From: JAJZAM01 sp027391075
GTDB taxonomy: Bacteria > Actinomycetota > Acidimicrobiia > Acidimicrobiales > Palsa-688
Length of the DNA: 64,000 nucleotides
Reading direction: 5' to 3'
Assembly: GCA_027391075.1 (NCBI GenBank)
Contig: DAHYHI010000135.1
Coordinates: forward strand, 65,584 to 129,583
The notes under the pieces are model-generated. The model was not told the origin of the DNA. It did no database searches and worked only from the letters and a program-made list of their open reading frames with translations. Numbering within the stretch: position 1 is the first letter of the stretch; every line of letters starts with the position of its first letter. The translations under genes and the position numbers were made by a program. Shown piece after piece: positions 25,495-33,367 of the stretch.

Positions 25495-26492
25495 ACGACC
25501 TCGCGGAGCCAGCGCTAGGCGGGGACCCGAAACGATCGGGCATTCCGCTTGCAACCGGCATCCACCACGTCGCCACCTTTCATGCGCTTGGCACGACGGC
25601 GGTCCTGTTCGTAACGGAGGCAGCGGTAGGTCGACAAGCGCTCGAGTTGTTGGAGAAGTGGATTGCGGACATCGACGTGACGTGTAGCCGCTTCCGGCCC
25701 GACAGCGAGATCATGACACTGCGAGACAGCCGTGACCGGCGTCCTCGCAAAGTCAGCGAAGTGCTCTTCGAAGCTCTCGCGGTGGCTCTCAGGGCGGCGG
25801 ATCTCACAGGAGGCTTGGTAGACCCGACGGTTGGCGAGGCTATGGAAGTAATCGGGTATGACAGGGATTTCCCTCTAATAGGCGCTAGCGACTCCCCGGT
25901 CACCTTCCGAGCGCGACCGGTACCGGGCTGGAAGGCTGTGAAACTGGATCGCTCCAGCCGGACGGTGCAGATTCCGCCGGGTGTTGTCATTGATCTTGGA
26001 GCCACCGCAAAAGCCTTCTGCGCCGACCGGGCAGCGTCTGAAATCGCTGTCAAGCTAGCGACCGGGGTCTTGGTGAGCCTCGGCGGAGACATAGCGGTGG
26101 CGGGACCAGCCCCCCGAGGCGGCTGGTCGGTCCGCATCGCGGATGACCACTCGGAGCCTCTTGACGGCGCCGGACCTGTCGTGGCCATAGCCGGCGGCGG
26201 GCTCGCCACGTCGTCCACTACGGTCAGGCGTTGGCGGAGAGGTCAGACTACGATGCACCACCTGATCGACCCCGGGACCTCCCTGCCCGTGGCCGACTAT
26301 TGGCGCACCGTGAGCGTGGCGGCAGCGTCGTGCGTAGGCGCAAACACCGCTTCGACAGCCGCCATCGTGATGGGTGCTCGGGCGGTTCCCTGGCTCGAGC
26401 AGCGCCTCCTGCCGTCCCGCCTGGTCGGCTTCGACGGTGCGGTGTCGGTAGTAGCGGGATGGCCGGTCGACGAGGACGAGAGCTCCCGATGA
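25491..26492 (+). CDS. apbE: FAD:protein FMN transferase (ApbE)
   Basis: This 333-residue enzyme covalently attaches FMN from FAD to a Thr/Ser of target redox proteins. Family blocks are CSRFRPDSEIMTLRDS, DLGATAKAFCADRA, VSLGGDIAVAGPAPRGGW, GGLATSSTTVRRW and HHLIDPGTSLPV with the metal-binding ANTASTAAIVMG near the C-terminus. No signal peptide or lipobox is visible, unlike many Gram-negative ApbE proteins. ATG 25491 overlaps the stop of the anchored protein and was chosen over an in-frame extension to 25374 that lies within that gene. The stop overlaps the next gene (ATGA), so the three genes are translated as a unit. Confidence 0.93.
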   Translation: MNDLAEPALGGDPKRSGIPLATGIHHVATFHALGTTAVLFVTEAAVGRQALELLEKWIADIDVTCSRFRPDSEIMTLRDSRDRRPRKVSEVLFEALAVALRAADLTGGLVDPTVGEAMEVIGYDRDFPLIGASDSPVTFRARPVPGWKAVKLDRSSRTVQIPPGVVIDLGATAKAFCADRAASEIAVKLATGVLVSLGGDIAVAGPAPRGGWSVRIADDHSEPLDGAGPVVAIAGGGLATSSTTVRRWRRGQTTMHHLIDPGTSLPVADYWRTVSVAAASCVGANTASTAAIVMGARAVPWLEQRLLPSRLVGFDGAVSVVAGWPVDEDESSR

Positions 26493-27214
26493 TCCTTGCC
26501 GCTGTCAACTCGAAGGAACTGTGGTACCTGACCCGAGGGTCCGGCCTGATGGCCTTGGTGTTGCTCACCGCGTCGGTAGTGCTCGGAATAAGCCAGATAG
26601 GCCGACTTTCGGGGCCGTCGATGCCCAGGTTCGTAGTCGCCGGTCTGCACCGCAACGTGTCTCTTCTGGCGGTGGTCTTCCTTGGGGTCCACATAGCGAC
26701 CGCTGTAGCGGACCCTTTCGCTCCCATCGCCGCGGTGGATTCCGTCGTGCCGTTCGTAGGCTCATACAGGCCTGTGTGGCTGGGGTTGGGTGCGCTCGCA
26801 ACCGACCTCCTCCTAGCGTTGGTGCTGACGAGCCTGTTGCGATACTGGATCGGGTATCGAACCTGGCGGGCAGTGCACTGGGCCGCTTACGCCTGCTGGC
26901 CGATAGCCCTCTGGCACGGCCTGGGCACTGGCAGCGACAGCCGAGTCGGGTGGGTGCAGGTCATCTACGTGCTGTGCACGGGAGCAGTTCTCGTGTCTCT
27001 GGGATGGAGGCTGACCACCAGGTGGAGTGCATCTGACGTCGCGCAACGGACCCTCGCCGCCCTCGGCGCGGCCTTGGTCACCGTAGGATTGACAGCGTGG
27101 GCCCTGCAAGGCCCCCTGAGCCCAGGGTGGGCGAAGCGTGCCGGGACCCCGACGAACCTCCTCGGTGGTTCGAGCTCGTCGACGTCTACGCCGACTACAC
27201 CGCTAGGGGGATGA
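26489..27214 (+). CDS. Ferric-reductase-like transmembrane protein
   Basis: This 241-residue integral membrane protein has about six helices. Histidines are placed as in ferric-reductase-like (PF01794/MsrQ-type) haem b proteins: VAGLHRNVS and FLGVHIATA in one pair of helices, AVHWAAY and IALWHGLG in the next. There is no FAD or NAD domain, so electrons must come from or pass to separate proteins. The C-terminus is a short Ser/Thr/Pro tail. ATG 26489 overlaps the apbE stop; the longer ORF from 26231 reads through apbE and is rejected. Its likely job is electron transfer between a quinone or ferredoxin pool and a flavinylated extracytoplasmic carrier. Confidence 0.85.
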   Translation: MILAAVNSKELWYLTRGSGLMALVLLTASVVLGISQIGRLSGPSMPRFVVAGLHRNVSLLAVVFLGVHIATAVADPFAPIAAVDSVVPFVGSYRPVWLGLGALATDLLLALVLTSLLRYWIGYRTWRAVHWAAYACWPIALWHGLGTGSDSRVGWVQVIYVLCTGAVLVSLGWRLTTRWSASDVAQRTLAALGAALVTVGLTAWALQGPLSPGWAKRAGTPTNLLGGSSSSTSTPTTPLGG

Positions 27215-27221
27215 ACCGCAG

Positions 27222-27509
27222 ATGGCATTGAGAAAGCAGCAAAGGTTGGTCGTGGATCCCATTGCCTGCGAAGCGCATGGGCTTTGCGCTGAGCTCCTAC
27301 CCGAGATGATCTCCCTAGACGACTGGGGATATCCGATCGTGGCACCCGGCGCCGTACCGCCGCAGGCTAGGGGCCATGCCCGCCGTGCTGTGGCGGCCTG
27401 CCCGACGTTGGCTCTTCGCCTCGTAGTGGTAGCGGACCCCGCACCTACGAAGGTGGGCGAAGCTCCGGGGGTTTCGAAAAGCTCCTCAATGCCTCGTCGT
27501 GAGTCTTAG
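27222..27509 (+). CDS. 3Fe-4S-type ferredoxin
   Basis: This 95-residue small ferredoxin has the ligand pattern CEAHGLC followed about 40 residues later by ACPTLAL. His replaces the second cysteine of a [4Fe-4S] motif, as in the [3Fe-4S] ferredoxins that serve actinobacterial P450s. Spacing and the central acidic segment (LLPEMISLDDWGYPIV) fit that class. It starts with ATG 27222, 7 bases after the ferric-reductase-like gene, and ends the locus. It could feed this membrane chain or be a P450 partner. The last 20 residues are an unstructured tail. Confidence 0.85.
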   Translation: MALRKQQRLVVDPIACEAHGLCAELLPEMISLDDWGYPIVAPGAVPPQARGHARRAVAACPTLALRLVVVADPAPTKVGEAPGVSKSSSMPRRES

Positions 27510-27515
27510 CGGGCG

Positions 27516-27552
27516 TCCCGACTTTCCAACCTTCCGCGTGTTGGAATCGGGA
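27516..27552 (+). terminator. Hairpin after the ferredoxin gene
   Basis: TCCCGA (27516-27521) pairs with TCGGGA (27547-27552), and TTCCAAC (27524-27530) with GTTGGAA (27540-27546). This gives 13 pairs with a 2-base bulge and a 9-base loop, 7 bases after the stop codon. No T-run follows. It probably ends the ApbE-locus transcript. Confidence 0.55.
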
Positions 27553-27601
27553 TGAACGGGGTAGGATAACGCCTAGGGCGCAAGCGTAAAGCTGGTCTCA
27601 G

Positions 27602-27614
27602 TTAGGCAACCTAA
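27602..27614. promoter_or_regulatory. TTAGG-N3-CCTAA dyad upstream of L,D-transpeptidase
   Basis: The palindrome TTAGGCAACCTAA lies 38 bases before the ATG at 27653. It resembles a shortened DtxR/IdeR iron box (TTAGG...CCTAA outer arms), but the core is too short for the 19-bp consensus. An operator is likely; the regulator is unknown. Confidence 0.4.
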
Positions 27615-27652
27615 TAGTTTACCCCAAGAGGACGAAGTCAGGAACATCGACC

Positions 27653-29377
27653 ATGACATCCAAGCACTCTCCAAGCCATTCCGCTAAGGGTGGTGGCATG
27701 TCCAAGGTCCTCAAGTCTCTTCTGATCTCCGCGGGCGGTCTGGTGGTGGTGGGAGGGGCCGCGGTGGCGGTAGCTCTGTCTGTAGGTCAGCCCAAGGTCA
27801 CGCTCAACGCGGGTTCAGCGCACCTGGTCAACTTGAAATCTGGTGGTCTCGGAGCTCGTGTCGACAGCGTGACGGCCACCGTGGCCGGCCACCAGGTCCC
27901 CTTAGTGCGATCTGCGGGTGGCTACCTGCCGGCGGGCACCGTTCCCCAGGGGGCGACGGTGGTGGTAACGGCGACGGTGTCGTCGCCTTCGTGGCTCAGC
28001 TGGCTGGTCGGTTCGTCGGTGACGCGCACCCTCACCTTGCAGACGCCCGTTGCCAAACCCGCGAGTTCGGTGGCGCTTGCCTCGCAGCCCGGTCACCTAC
28101 AAGTCGACTTCACGAACCCGGTCAGTGTCGTCGAGTACAGCTTTGGTTCCGCTCCGATGCAAAAGTTGAACCTTCCGGCGGCGTCCACACAGGCGGACCT
28201 TCCGGCTCCGGCGAGCGTGCTCGCGGGGAAGGTGACGGTGAACGCCAGCCCCCGGCCGTGGGAACAGCCCGCCGCCCAAGCGTCCACGCTCACATGGTTC
28301 GTCCAGAGCCCGACCGGTCCACCCGTAGCGATAGCCGAGCCGGCGCCGGGCAGTTCCACGGCTGCTTCTAACCAGCCGATAACGCTCAGCTTCGACAAGC
28401 CAGTGTCGGCGGTCCTCGGGTCCTCCCGGCCCACACTGAGCCCGGCAGTGCCCGGAGCGTGGAGCGAGCCCAACCCCGATCAACTCGTGTTCACACCGAG
28501 CGGCATCGGATACGGGCCGGGAGCCACCGAGACGGTCACTTTCGCCAAGCCGGTGTCAGCGGTAGGAGCCTCCGGGGCGAGTGCCCCGGCCTCGGGAGTC
28601 TCGACGACTTCCACCGTGACGACCGACACCTATAAGTTCCAGACGGCACCAGCTTCGATCCTGCGGATGGAGCAGATCCTCGCCCGGCTGCACTACATAC
28701 CCCTGACGTTCACCCCGGCGACGGGAGTTTCGCAGCCGACGACCATGGCCGAGGAAGTGACGTCGATGTCCCAGCCGCTCCAGGGGACGTTCTCCTGGAC
28801 GTGGGCGAGCACCCCGGCTTCGCTGCAGTCGCAGTGGACTCTCGGAGCGGCCAACGAGATCCTCAAAGGCGCCCTGATGAACTTCAACGCAACTCGGAAC
28901 GCCTACGACGGCTACAGCGAGGAGTTCGCCTCCGTGGCGCAGCTTGCGACGCCGTCACTTTGGCAGGCTCTACTTCAGGCCGACCTGTCCAACCAGACGG
29001 ACCCGAGCCCGTACTCCTACGTGTACGTGACCGAGACGCTCCCCGAAACCCTCACCCTTTGGGAGAACGGTTCAGTGGTTCTCACAGCCGCCGCGAACAC
29101 GGGAATGCCCGGGTACGCGACCCAGCTCGGCACCTACCCGATCTACCTTCGCTTCACGCAGAACTGGATGAACGGTACCAACCCCGACGGGTCCAAGTAC
29201 CACGACTTGGTCTACTGGATCAACTACTTCTACGGCGGCGACGCAGTGCACGCTTTCCCCCGCGCCTCCTACGGGTCACCGCAAAGCCTCGGCTGCGTTG
29301 AGTTGCCCAAGGCGACTGCCCAGGTCGCGTTCAACGACCTGGCGATCGGCGACTTGGTGACCGTCGTCAGCAGCTGA
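27653..29377 (+). CDS. L,D-transpeptidase (YkuD-type), membrane-anchored
   Basis: This 574-residue peptidoglycan cross-linking enzyme makes 3-3 links or anchors proteins. After a cytoplasmic lead, one hydrophobic anchor (about residues 21-45) places the rest outside. Residues 50-330 are beta-rich, Ser/Thr/Pro-containing Ig-like segments comparable to those of mycobacterial Ldt proteins. The C-terminal YkuD domain has His533 and Cys548 in HAFPRASYGSPQSLGC, which contains the HxF...SxGC catalytic signature. An acceptor-peptide region with YVYVTETLPETL precedes it. Starts at ATG 27653 or ATG 27698 are both possible. It is convergent with the acyl-CoA dehydrogenase gene. Confidence 0.9.
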   Translation: MTSKHSPSHSAKGGGMSKVLKSLLISAGGLVVVGGAAVAVALSVGQPKVTLNAGSAHLVNLKSGGLGARVDSVTATVAGHQVPLVRSAGGYLPAGTVPQGATVVVTATVSSPSWLSWLVGSSVTRTLTLQTPVAKPASSVALASQPGHLQVDFTNPVSVVEYSFGSAPMQKLNLPAASTQADLPAPASVLAGKVTVNASPRPWEQPAAQASTLTWFVQSPTGPPVAIAEPAPGSSTAASNQPITLSFDKPVSAVLGSSRPTLSPAVPGAWSEPNPDQLVFTPSGIGYGPGATETVTFAKPVSAVGASGASAPASGVSTTSTVTTDTYKFQTAPASILRMEQILARLHYIPLTFTPATGVSQPTTMAEEVTSMSQPLQGTFSWTWASTPASLQSQWTLGAANEILKGALMNFNATRNAYDGYSEEFASVAQLATPSLWQALLQADLSNQTDPSPYSYVYVTETLPETLTLWENGSVVLTAAANTGMPGYATQLGTYPIYLRFTQNWMNGTNPDGSKYHDLVYWINYFYGGDAVHAFPRASYGSPQSLGCVELPKATAQVAFNDLAIGDLVTVVSS

Positions 29378-29411
29378 GGCCGTCTCCAGCCTGCCAAGTT
29401 CAGCCTCCCGC

Positions 29412-31568
29412 TCAGCCGACCAGCGGGTCGCGGGGCAGGCCGAGGATCCTCTCGCCGATCTGATTGCGCTTGATCTCCGAAGTTCCCCCGGCGATCGAAA
29501 GCGCCCGAGCGGACAGGATCGCCAGCGCAACCTCTTCGCTGGCGGCGTCGGCGTAGACGGCCTCGGGCCCGGCGAGCGCACCCAGGACAGCCGCCGCCTC
29601 TTGGCGCAGTTCGGACAGCACGAGCTTGGTGATGTTACCCTCCGGGCCCGGTGAGCTGCCCGATATCGCCCTGTGGGCGCTTCGCAGGTTCAGCAGCTCA
29701 GTAGCCTCGGAGCGTGAGATATAGCGGCCGACCCGTGCCCGACCGCCGGCCAGACGCGTTGCATGAGCCCGAAGAGGGGCGAAGAACATCTCGTAGGAGG
29801 TTGTCATCCCGCCGGCTCCCCCGCCGATGCTCACACTCTCGTTGCCTAGGGTGGCCCGGGCGACGGTCCACCCTCCGTCCACCGGTCCCACCACGTCGTC
29901 GTCGGGTACGAACACGTCGTTGAAGAAAACCTCGTTGAACTCGGAGTGCCCCGTAGCCTGCCGCAACGGCCGCACTGTCACTCCCTCGGCGTGCATGTCG
30001 ATGACCATCATCGTCACGCCCTTGTGCTTCGGGGCGTCCGGATTCGTCCTCACCGTCGCGAGCCCGTACGAAGCGTACTGGGCCCCGCTCGTCCAGACTT
30101 TCTGCCCGTTGATCACCCATCCGCCCTCGACCCGCCGCGCCCGGGTCTTGATCCCTGCGGCGTCCGAGCCGGCGTCCGGCTCGCTGAAAAGCTGGCACCA
30201 GATCACCTGCTGGGACAGTGCGGGTCGTACCCAGCGGGTTATCTGGTCCTCGGTGGCGAACTGGGTGAGAGTCAATATCACCCAGCCCGTGATCCCGTAC
30301 ATGGGCCGGCGGACACCTGCGGAGGCGAACTCTTGCTCTATCACGAGCTGTTCGACGGCGCCGGCGGCGCGACCCCACGGTTTGGGCCAGTGCGGCATCG
30401 CGTAGCCGGAGTCGATCAGCGCTTCCAGGCGCGAAGCGGCGTCTTTATCCTTGATCGACTCGGCGAACGCCCGCACCTCGGCGCGCAGCTCGTCAGCCTC
30501 GGCCGGCAGCTCCAGTGCCCTGCTACGGCGGATGCCTGATTCGGCTAGGTCGACGACATCGCCCGCTGCGGACTCCTCTCCGACAAGAGCTGATATGGCG
30601 GCAGCTCTACGCAGATACAGGTGGGCGTCGTGCTCCCAGGTGAAGCCGATACCGCCGTGGACCTGAATGTTCAGGTTCGAGGCGAGCTCTGCGGCCTCGC
30701 AGGCCAGGCACGCAGCGACAGCAGCCGAAAACCGCAGCTGGGCGCTGTCCGCCCCTGCGGCGCGTGCCGCATCCCACACGGCGCTGGTCGCCAACTCGGT
30801 AGCGACCGCCATGTTCGCGCAGTGATGCTTGACCGCCTGGTAGGTGCCGATAGGCCTGCCGAATTGGACACGAACCTTCGCGTACTCCGCCGCATCGTCG
30901 GTGCACTGGCGTGCGACGCCGGTCGCTTCCGCCGCGAGGAGCACTCTTGCGGCGTCGATCAGAGCGCGGGCTCCTCCGTCGACGACCTCGCAAGGGGCTT
31001 CGGAGAACGTGACCCTCGACGCCCGCCTCGACGGGTCGAGGTTCGCTCGGGGATGGACTGCCACACCCGGGGATCCGGCGTCGAAGACCACCAGGTCCGC
31101 ACCGCTGGCGACGACGATCACATCGGCGAGGTCGGCCGACAGCACGGCGGCCGCGGACCCCGACGCGTTCCCTTCCCGGACCGTCAGGTCCGACTCCAAC
31201 GCGAGCCCTGCGACCTTGGTCCCGCCGGCTAGGCCCGGGAGGAGACGCCGGAGTGTTTCGGCGCTCCCGCAGGCGCATAGGGCTGCGCTTGCTATGACAG
31301 TCGGGACGAAAGGACCGGGGCAGATCGCCCGGCCCATCTCCTCCACGACCACGACGAGCTCTTCGAGGCCGAAACCTGATCCCCCCAACTCCTCGGGAAC
31401 GTGAAGTCCCATCCAGCCCAGGCCGGCCATTTCCCCCCAGAAACCCGGAAGCTCCTCGGCGGGAGCTTCAAGGAGCGCCCGGTTCGCGGTGCGCGCAGCG
31501 TGGCGGGCGAGGAACTCGCTGACGGTGCCGGCGAGGGCCCGGTGGTCGTCGGAGATCGCAATCGACAT
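29412..31568 (-). CDS. Two-domain fused acyl-CoA dehydrogenase (FadE34-like)
   Basis: This 718-residue protein is two acyl-CoA dehydrogenase modules in one chain (about 1-350 and 365-718). That is the build of mycobacterial FadE34/ChsE3, which oxidises a cholesterol side-chain CoA ester in place of an alpha2-beta2 pair. The second half has the FAD/substrate motifs WCQLFSEPDAGSD and VINGQKVWTSGA. The first half is more diverged, with IQVHGGIGFTWEHDAHLYLRR near its end. The C-terminal AGGTSEIKRNQIGERILGLPRDP lacks the MCAD-type Glu. A Glu in ATLGNESVS may serve instead, as in isovaleryl-CoA dehydrogenase. Start ATG 31568 is 6 bases from a TAGCTT box. It is divergent from a crotonase gene. Confidence 0.9.
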   Translation of the reverse strand: MSIAISDDHRALAGTVSEFLARHAARTANRALLEAPAEELPGFWGEMAGLGWMGLHVPEELGGSGFGLEELVVVVEEMGRAICPGPFVPTVIASAALCACGSAETLRRLLPGLAGGTKVAGLALESDLTVREGNASGSAAAVLSADLADVIVVASGADLVVFDAGSPGVAVHPRANLDPSRRASRVTFSEAPCEVVDGGARALIDAARVLLAAEATGVARQCTDDAAEYAKVRVQFGRPIGTYQAVKHHCANMAVATELATSAVWDAARAAGADSAQLRFSAAVAACLACEAAELASNLNIQVHGGIGFTWEHDAHLYLRRAAAISALVGEESAAGDVVDLAESGIRRSRALELPAEADELRAEVRAFAESIKDKDAASRLEALIDSGYAMPHWPKPWGRAAGAVEQLVIEQEFASAGVRRPMYGITGWVILTLTQFATEDQITRWVRPALSQQVIWCQLFSEPDAGSDAAGIKTRARRVEGGWVINGQKVWTSGAQYASYGLATVRTNPDAPKHKGVTMMVIDMHAEGVTVRPLRQATGHSEFNEVFFNDVFVPDDDVVGPVDGGWTVARATLGNESVSIGGGAGGMTTSYEMFFAPLRAHATRLAGGRARVGRYISRSEATELLNLRSAHRAISGSSPGPEGNITKLVLSELRQEAAAVLGALAGPEAVYADAASEEVALAILSARALSIAGGTSEIKRNQIGERILGLPRDPLVG

Positions 31569-31574
31569 GAGCCA

Positions 31575-31580
31575 AAGCTA
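31575..31580 (-). promoter_or_regulatory. Putative -10 box, leaderless fadE promoter
   Basis: On the minus strand TAGCTT ends 6 bases before the ATG at 31568, with no Shine-Dalgarno sequence. It pairs with the plus-strand box at 31629-31634 in a 74-base divergent promoter. Confidence 0.5.
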
Positions 31581-31628
31581 GCCTGCCTCGTCGCCGCGCG
31601 CGGGGTGAACACCGGCCCTGCGGTGGCT

Positions 31629-31634
31629 TAGGCT
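31629..31634 (+). promoter_or_regulatory. Putative -10 box, leaderless crotonase promoter
   Basis: TAGGCT lies 8 bases before the ATG at 31643 and no Shine-Dalgarno is present. The layout mirrors the minus-strand box of the divergent gene. Confidence 0.45.
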
Positions 31635-31642
31635 CGCGGACC

Positions 31643-32449
31643 ATGGCAGACCCCTACCGAGCTTTCCCCGGGCTGGTCTTCGACCGTCCCGCCGACGGCG
31701 TGCTGCGCATAACCATGGACGCCCCCGGCTTGAACGCCGTAAGCCCGGCGGTGCACCGGGAGCTGGCTGACGTGTGGCTCAGCGTCGACCGTGACCCGTC
31801 GGTCCGTGTGGCGCTGCTACGCGGAGCCGGCCGGGCTTTCTCCGCCGGCGGCTCATTCGAACTGCTAGGCGAGATGGTCTCCGACTACGCGACTCGGACC
31901 AGGATCATGCGCGAAGCCCGCGACCTGGTTTTCAACGTCATCAACTGTTCCAAGCCGATCGTCTCGGCGATCCACGGACCGGCCGTGGGCGCCGGCCTCT
32001 GTGCCGGCCTGCTAGCGGACGTGTCCGTCGTCGGGCGCAGCGCCAAGATCATCGACGGCCACACCCGACTAGGGGTGGCCGCAGGCGACCACGCCGCTTT
32101 GGCATGGCCGCTTTTGTGCGGCATGGCGAAAGCCAAGTACTACCTGCTCACATGCGAAACTCTCAGCGGGGAGGAGGCCGAACGGATAGGCCTGGTGTCA
32201 CTGTGCGTAGACGACGCCGACGTGCACGACAAGGCTCTCGAAGTCGCTGTAGGACTGGCCGGGGGGGCGCAGTCGGCAATCCGGTGGACCAAGCACACCC
32301 TCAACCACTGGTATCGGTCCCAGTCGGCGATCCTCGACGCCAGCCTCGCCTACGAGATGTACGGCTTCGGCGGTCCCGACGCGGCCGAGGGCCTCGCCAG
32401 TCACGCCGAGAAGCGGACACCGAGCTTCGACGGGCCGACCAGCGAGTAG
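31643..32449 (+). CDS. Enoyl-CoA hydratase/isomerase-family protein lacking both catalytic Glu
   Basis: This 268-residue crotonase-fold protein has an oxyanion-hole first half GAGRAFSAGGSFE and second half IHGPAVGAGLCAGLLADVSVV, with a normal C-terminal helix set. The two glutamates that hydrate enoyl-CoA in rat ECH (Glu144, Glu164) align with Ala (in GAGLCAGL) and His (in IDGHTRLG). Simple hydratase activity is therefore doubtful. Isomerase, hydrolase or another crotonase chemistry is possible. It is divergent from the fused FadE across 74 bases, which suggests a joint role in breaking down a lipid or steroid CoA ester. The acyl chain is unknown. Confidence 0.85.
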   Translation: MADPYRAFPGLVFDRPADGVLRITMDAPGLNAVSPAVHRELADVWLSVDRDPSVRVALLRGAGRAFSAGGSFELLGEMVSDYATRTRIMREARDLVFNVINCSKPIVSAIHGPAVGAGLCAGLLADVSVVGRSAKIIDGHTRLGVAAGDHAALAWPLLCGMAKAKYYLLTCETLSGEEAERIGLVSLCVDDADVHDKALEVAVGLAGGAQSAIRWTKHTLNHWYRSQSAILDASLAYEMYGFGGPDAAEGLASHAEKRTPSFDGPTSE

Positions 32450-32453
32450 GCCG

Positions 32454-33341
32454 CTACGCGCGGACTCTCGCGAGGAAGTCGACGACGGCGTCGTTGAACG
32501 CGTCGTTGCGATCCCCGGCGACCATGTGCCCGGCGCCAGCGACGTCGACCATCTCCCCCTGCTTAACCATGCCGAGCAGCTCCCGGGCTCCCTCTTCGCT
32601 GAGAAGGTCGCTTTGGCGGCCGCGAACTACCAGCACCGGGCATTCGACCGATCTCGCCGCCTGTTCGAGCACCCCGGGGGCGGCGAGCGAGGCTCGGGTC
32701 TCGTCTGGCCCGCCCCGCAAGCCGGTCATGAAGCGGGGATCCCAATGCCAGTACCAACGGCCGTCCCGGTAGCGGAGATTCTTCTCCAACCCGGACAGGT
32801 CGGCGGGCCGGGGGCGGTGAGGGTTGTACGCGGCGACCGCGTCGGCTACATCCTCAAGGCTGGCGAAGCCGTCCGAGACGTGCTCAAGCATGAAACGGCC
32901 GACCCGCTGGCGTCCCTGCTCTTCTATCCGGGGAGCGACGTCGACTAAGACCAAGGCGGAGGCGAGACTTCCGTGACGGTACGAGCCCGCAGCGAGAAGT
33001 GCTGAGAGTCCTCCTAGCGAGGCTCCTACAAGGGCGGGAGGCTCGTCGAAACTGGACGCTATGGCGGTCACGTCGCCGGCGAACGCCTCAAGAGAGTAGT
33101 CCCCGTCTTGCGCCCAATCACTGTCCCCGTGGCCGCGCAGGTCCACGCTGAAAGCGCTCCAACCCTGCTCTCCGAGACAGCCGAGCGTCGTACGCCACGA
33201 GTGGCGCGTCTGGCCACCACCGTGCAGCAGCACGACCGGGGGTCCGCCGGTCGTCCCGGCCGAGCTGGCGGCTAGGCGGTTGGAGTCCCGGCCGGAGAAG
33301 AAGACGTCGACAGCGGACGTGGGGTTGGTCACCGCGATCAT
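32454..33341 (-). CDS. Alpha/beta-hydrolase
   Basis: This 295-residue alpha/beta-fold hydrolase has the HG oxyanion motif LLHGGGQTRHSW, the strand VDLRGHGDSDW, the nucleophile elbow GASLGG (Ser108) and the catalytic-His segment GAGHMVAGDR near residue 270. The acid is probably in VRGRQSDLLS. A cap-domain insertion lies between about residues 125 and 215. It belongs to the epoxide-hydrolase/lactonase/esterase superfamily; the substrate cannot be told. ATG 33341 is chosen because an upstream in-frame start would run into the divergent PadR gene. It overlaps nothing downstream and lies 4 bases from the convergent crotonase stop. Confidence 0.85.
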   Translation of the reverse strand: MIAVTNPTSAVDVFFSGRDSNRLAASSAGTTGGPPVVLLHGGGQTRHSWRTTLGCLGEQGWSAFSVDLRGHGDSDWAQDGDYSLEAFAGDVTAIASSFDEPPALVGASLGGLSALLAAGSYRHGSLASALVLVDVAPRIEEQGRQRVGRFMLEHVSDGFASLEDVADAVAAYNPHRPRPADLSGLEKNLRYRDGRWYWHWDPRFMTGLRGGPDETRASLAAPGVLEQAARSVECPVLVVRGRQSDLLSEEGARELLGMVKQGEMVDVAGAGHMVAGDRNDAFNDAVVDFLARVRA

Positions 33342-33367
33342 GCTACGGCTTGGATGTAGCCTCGGGC

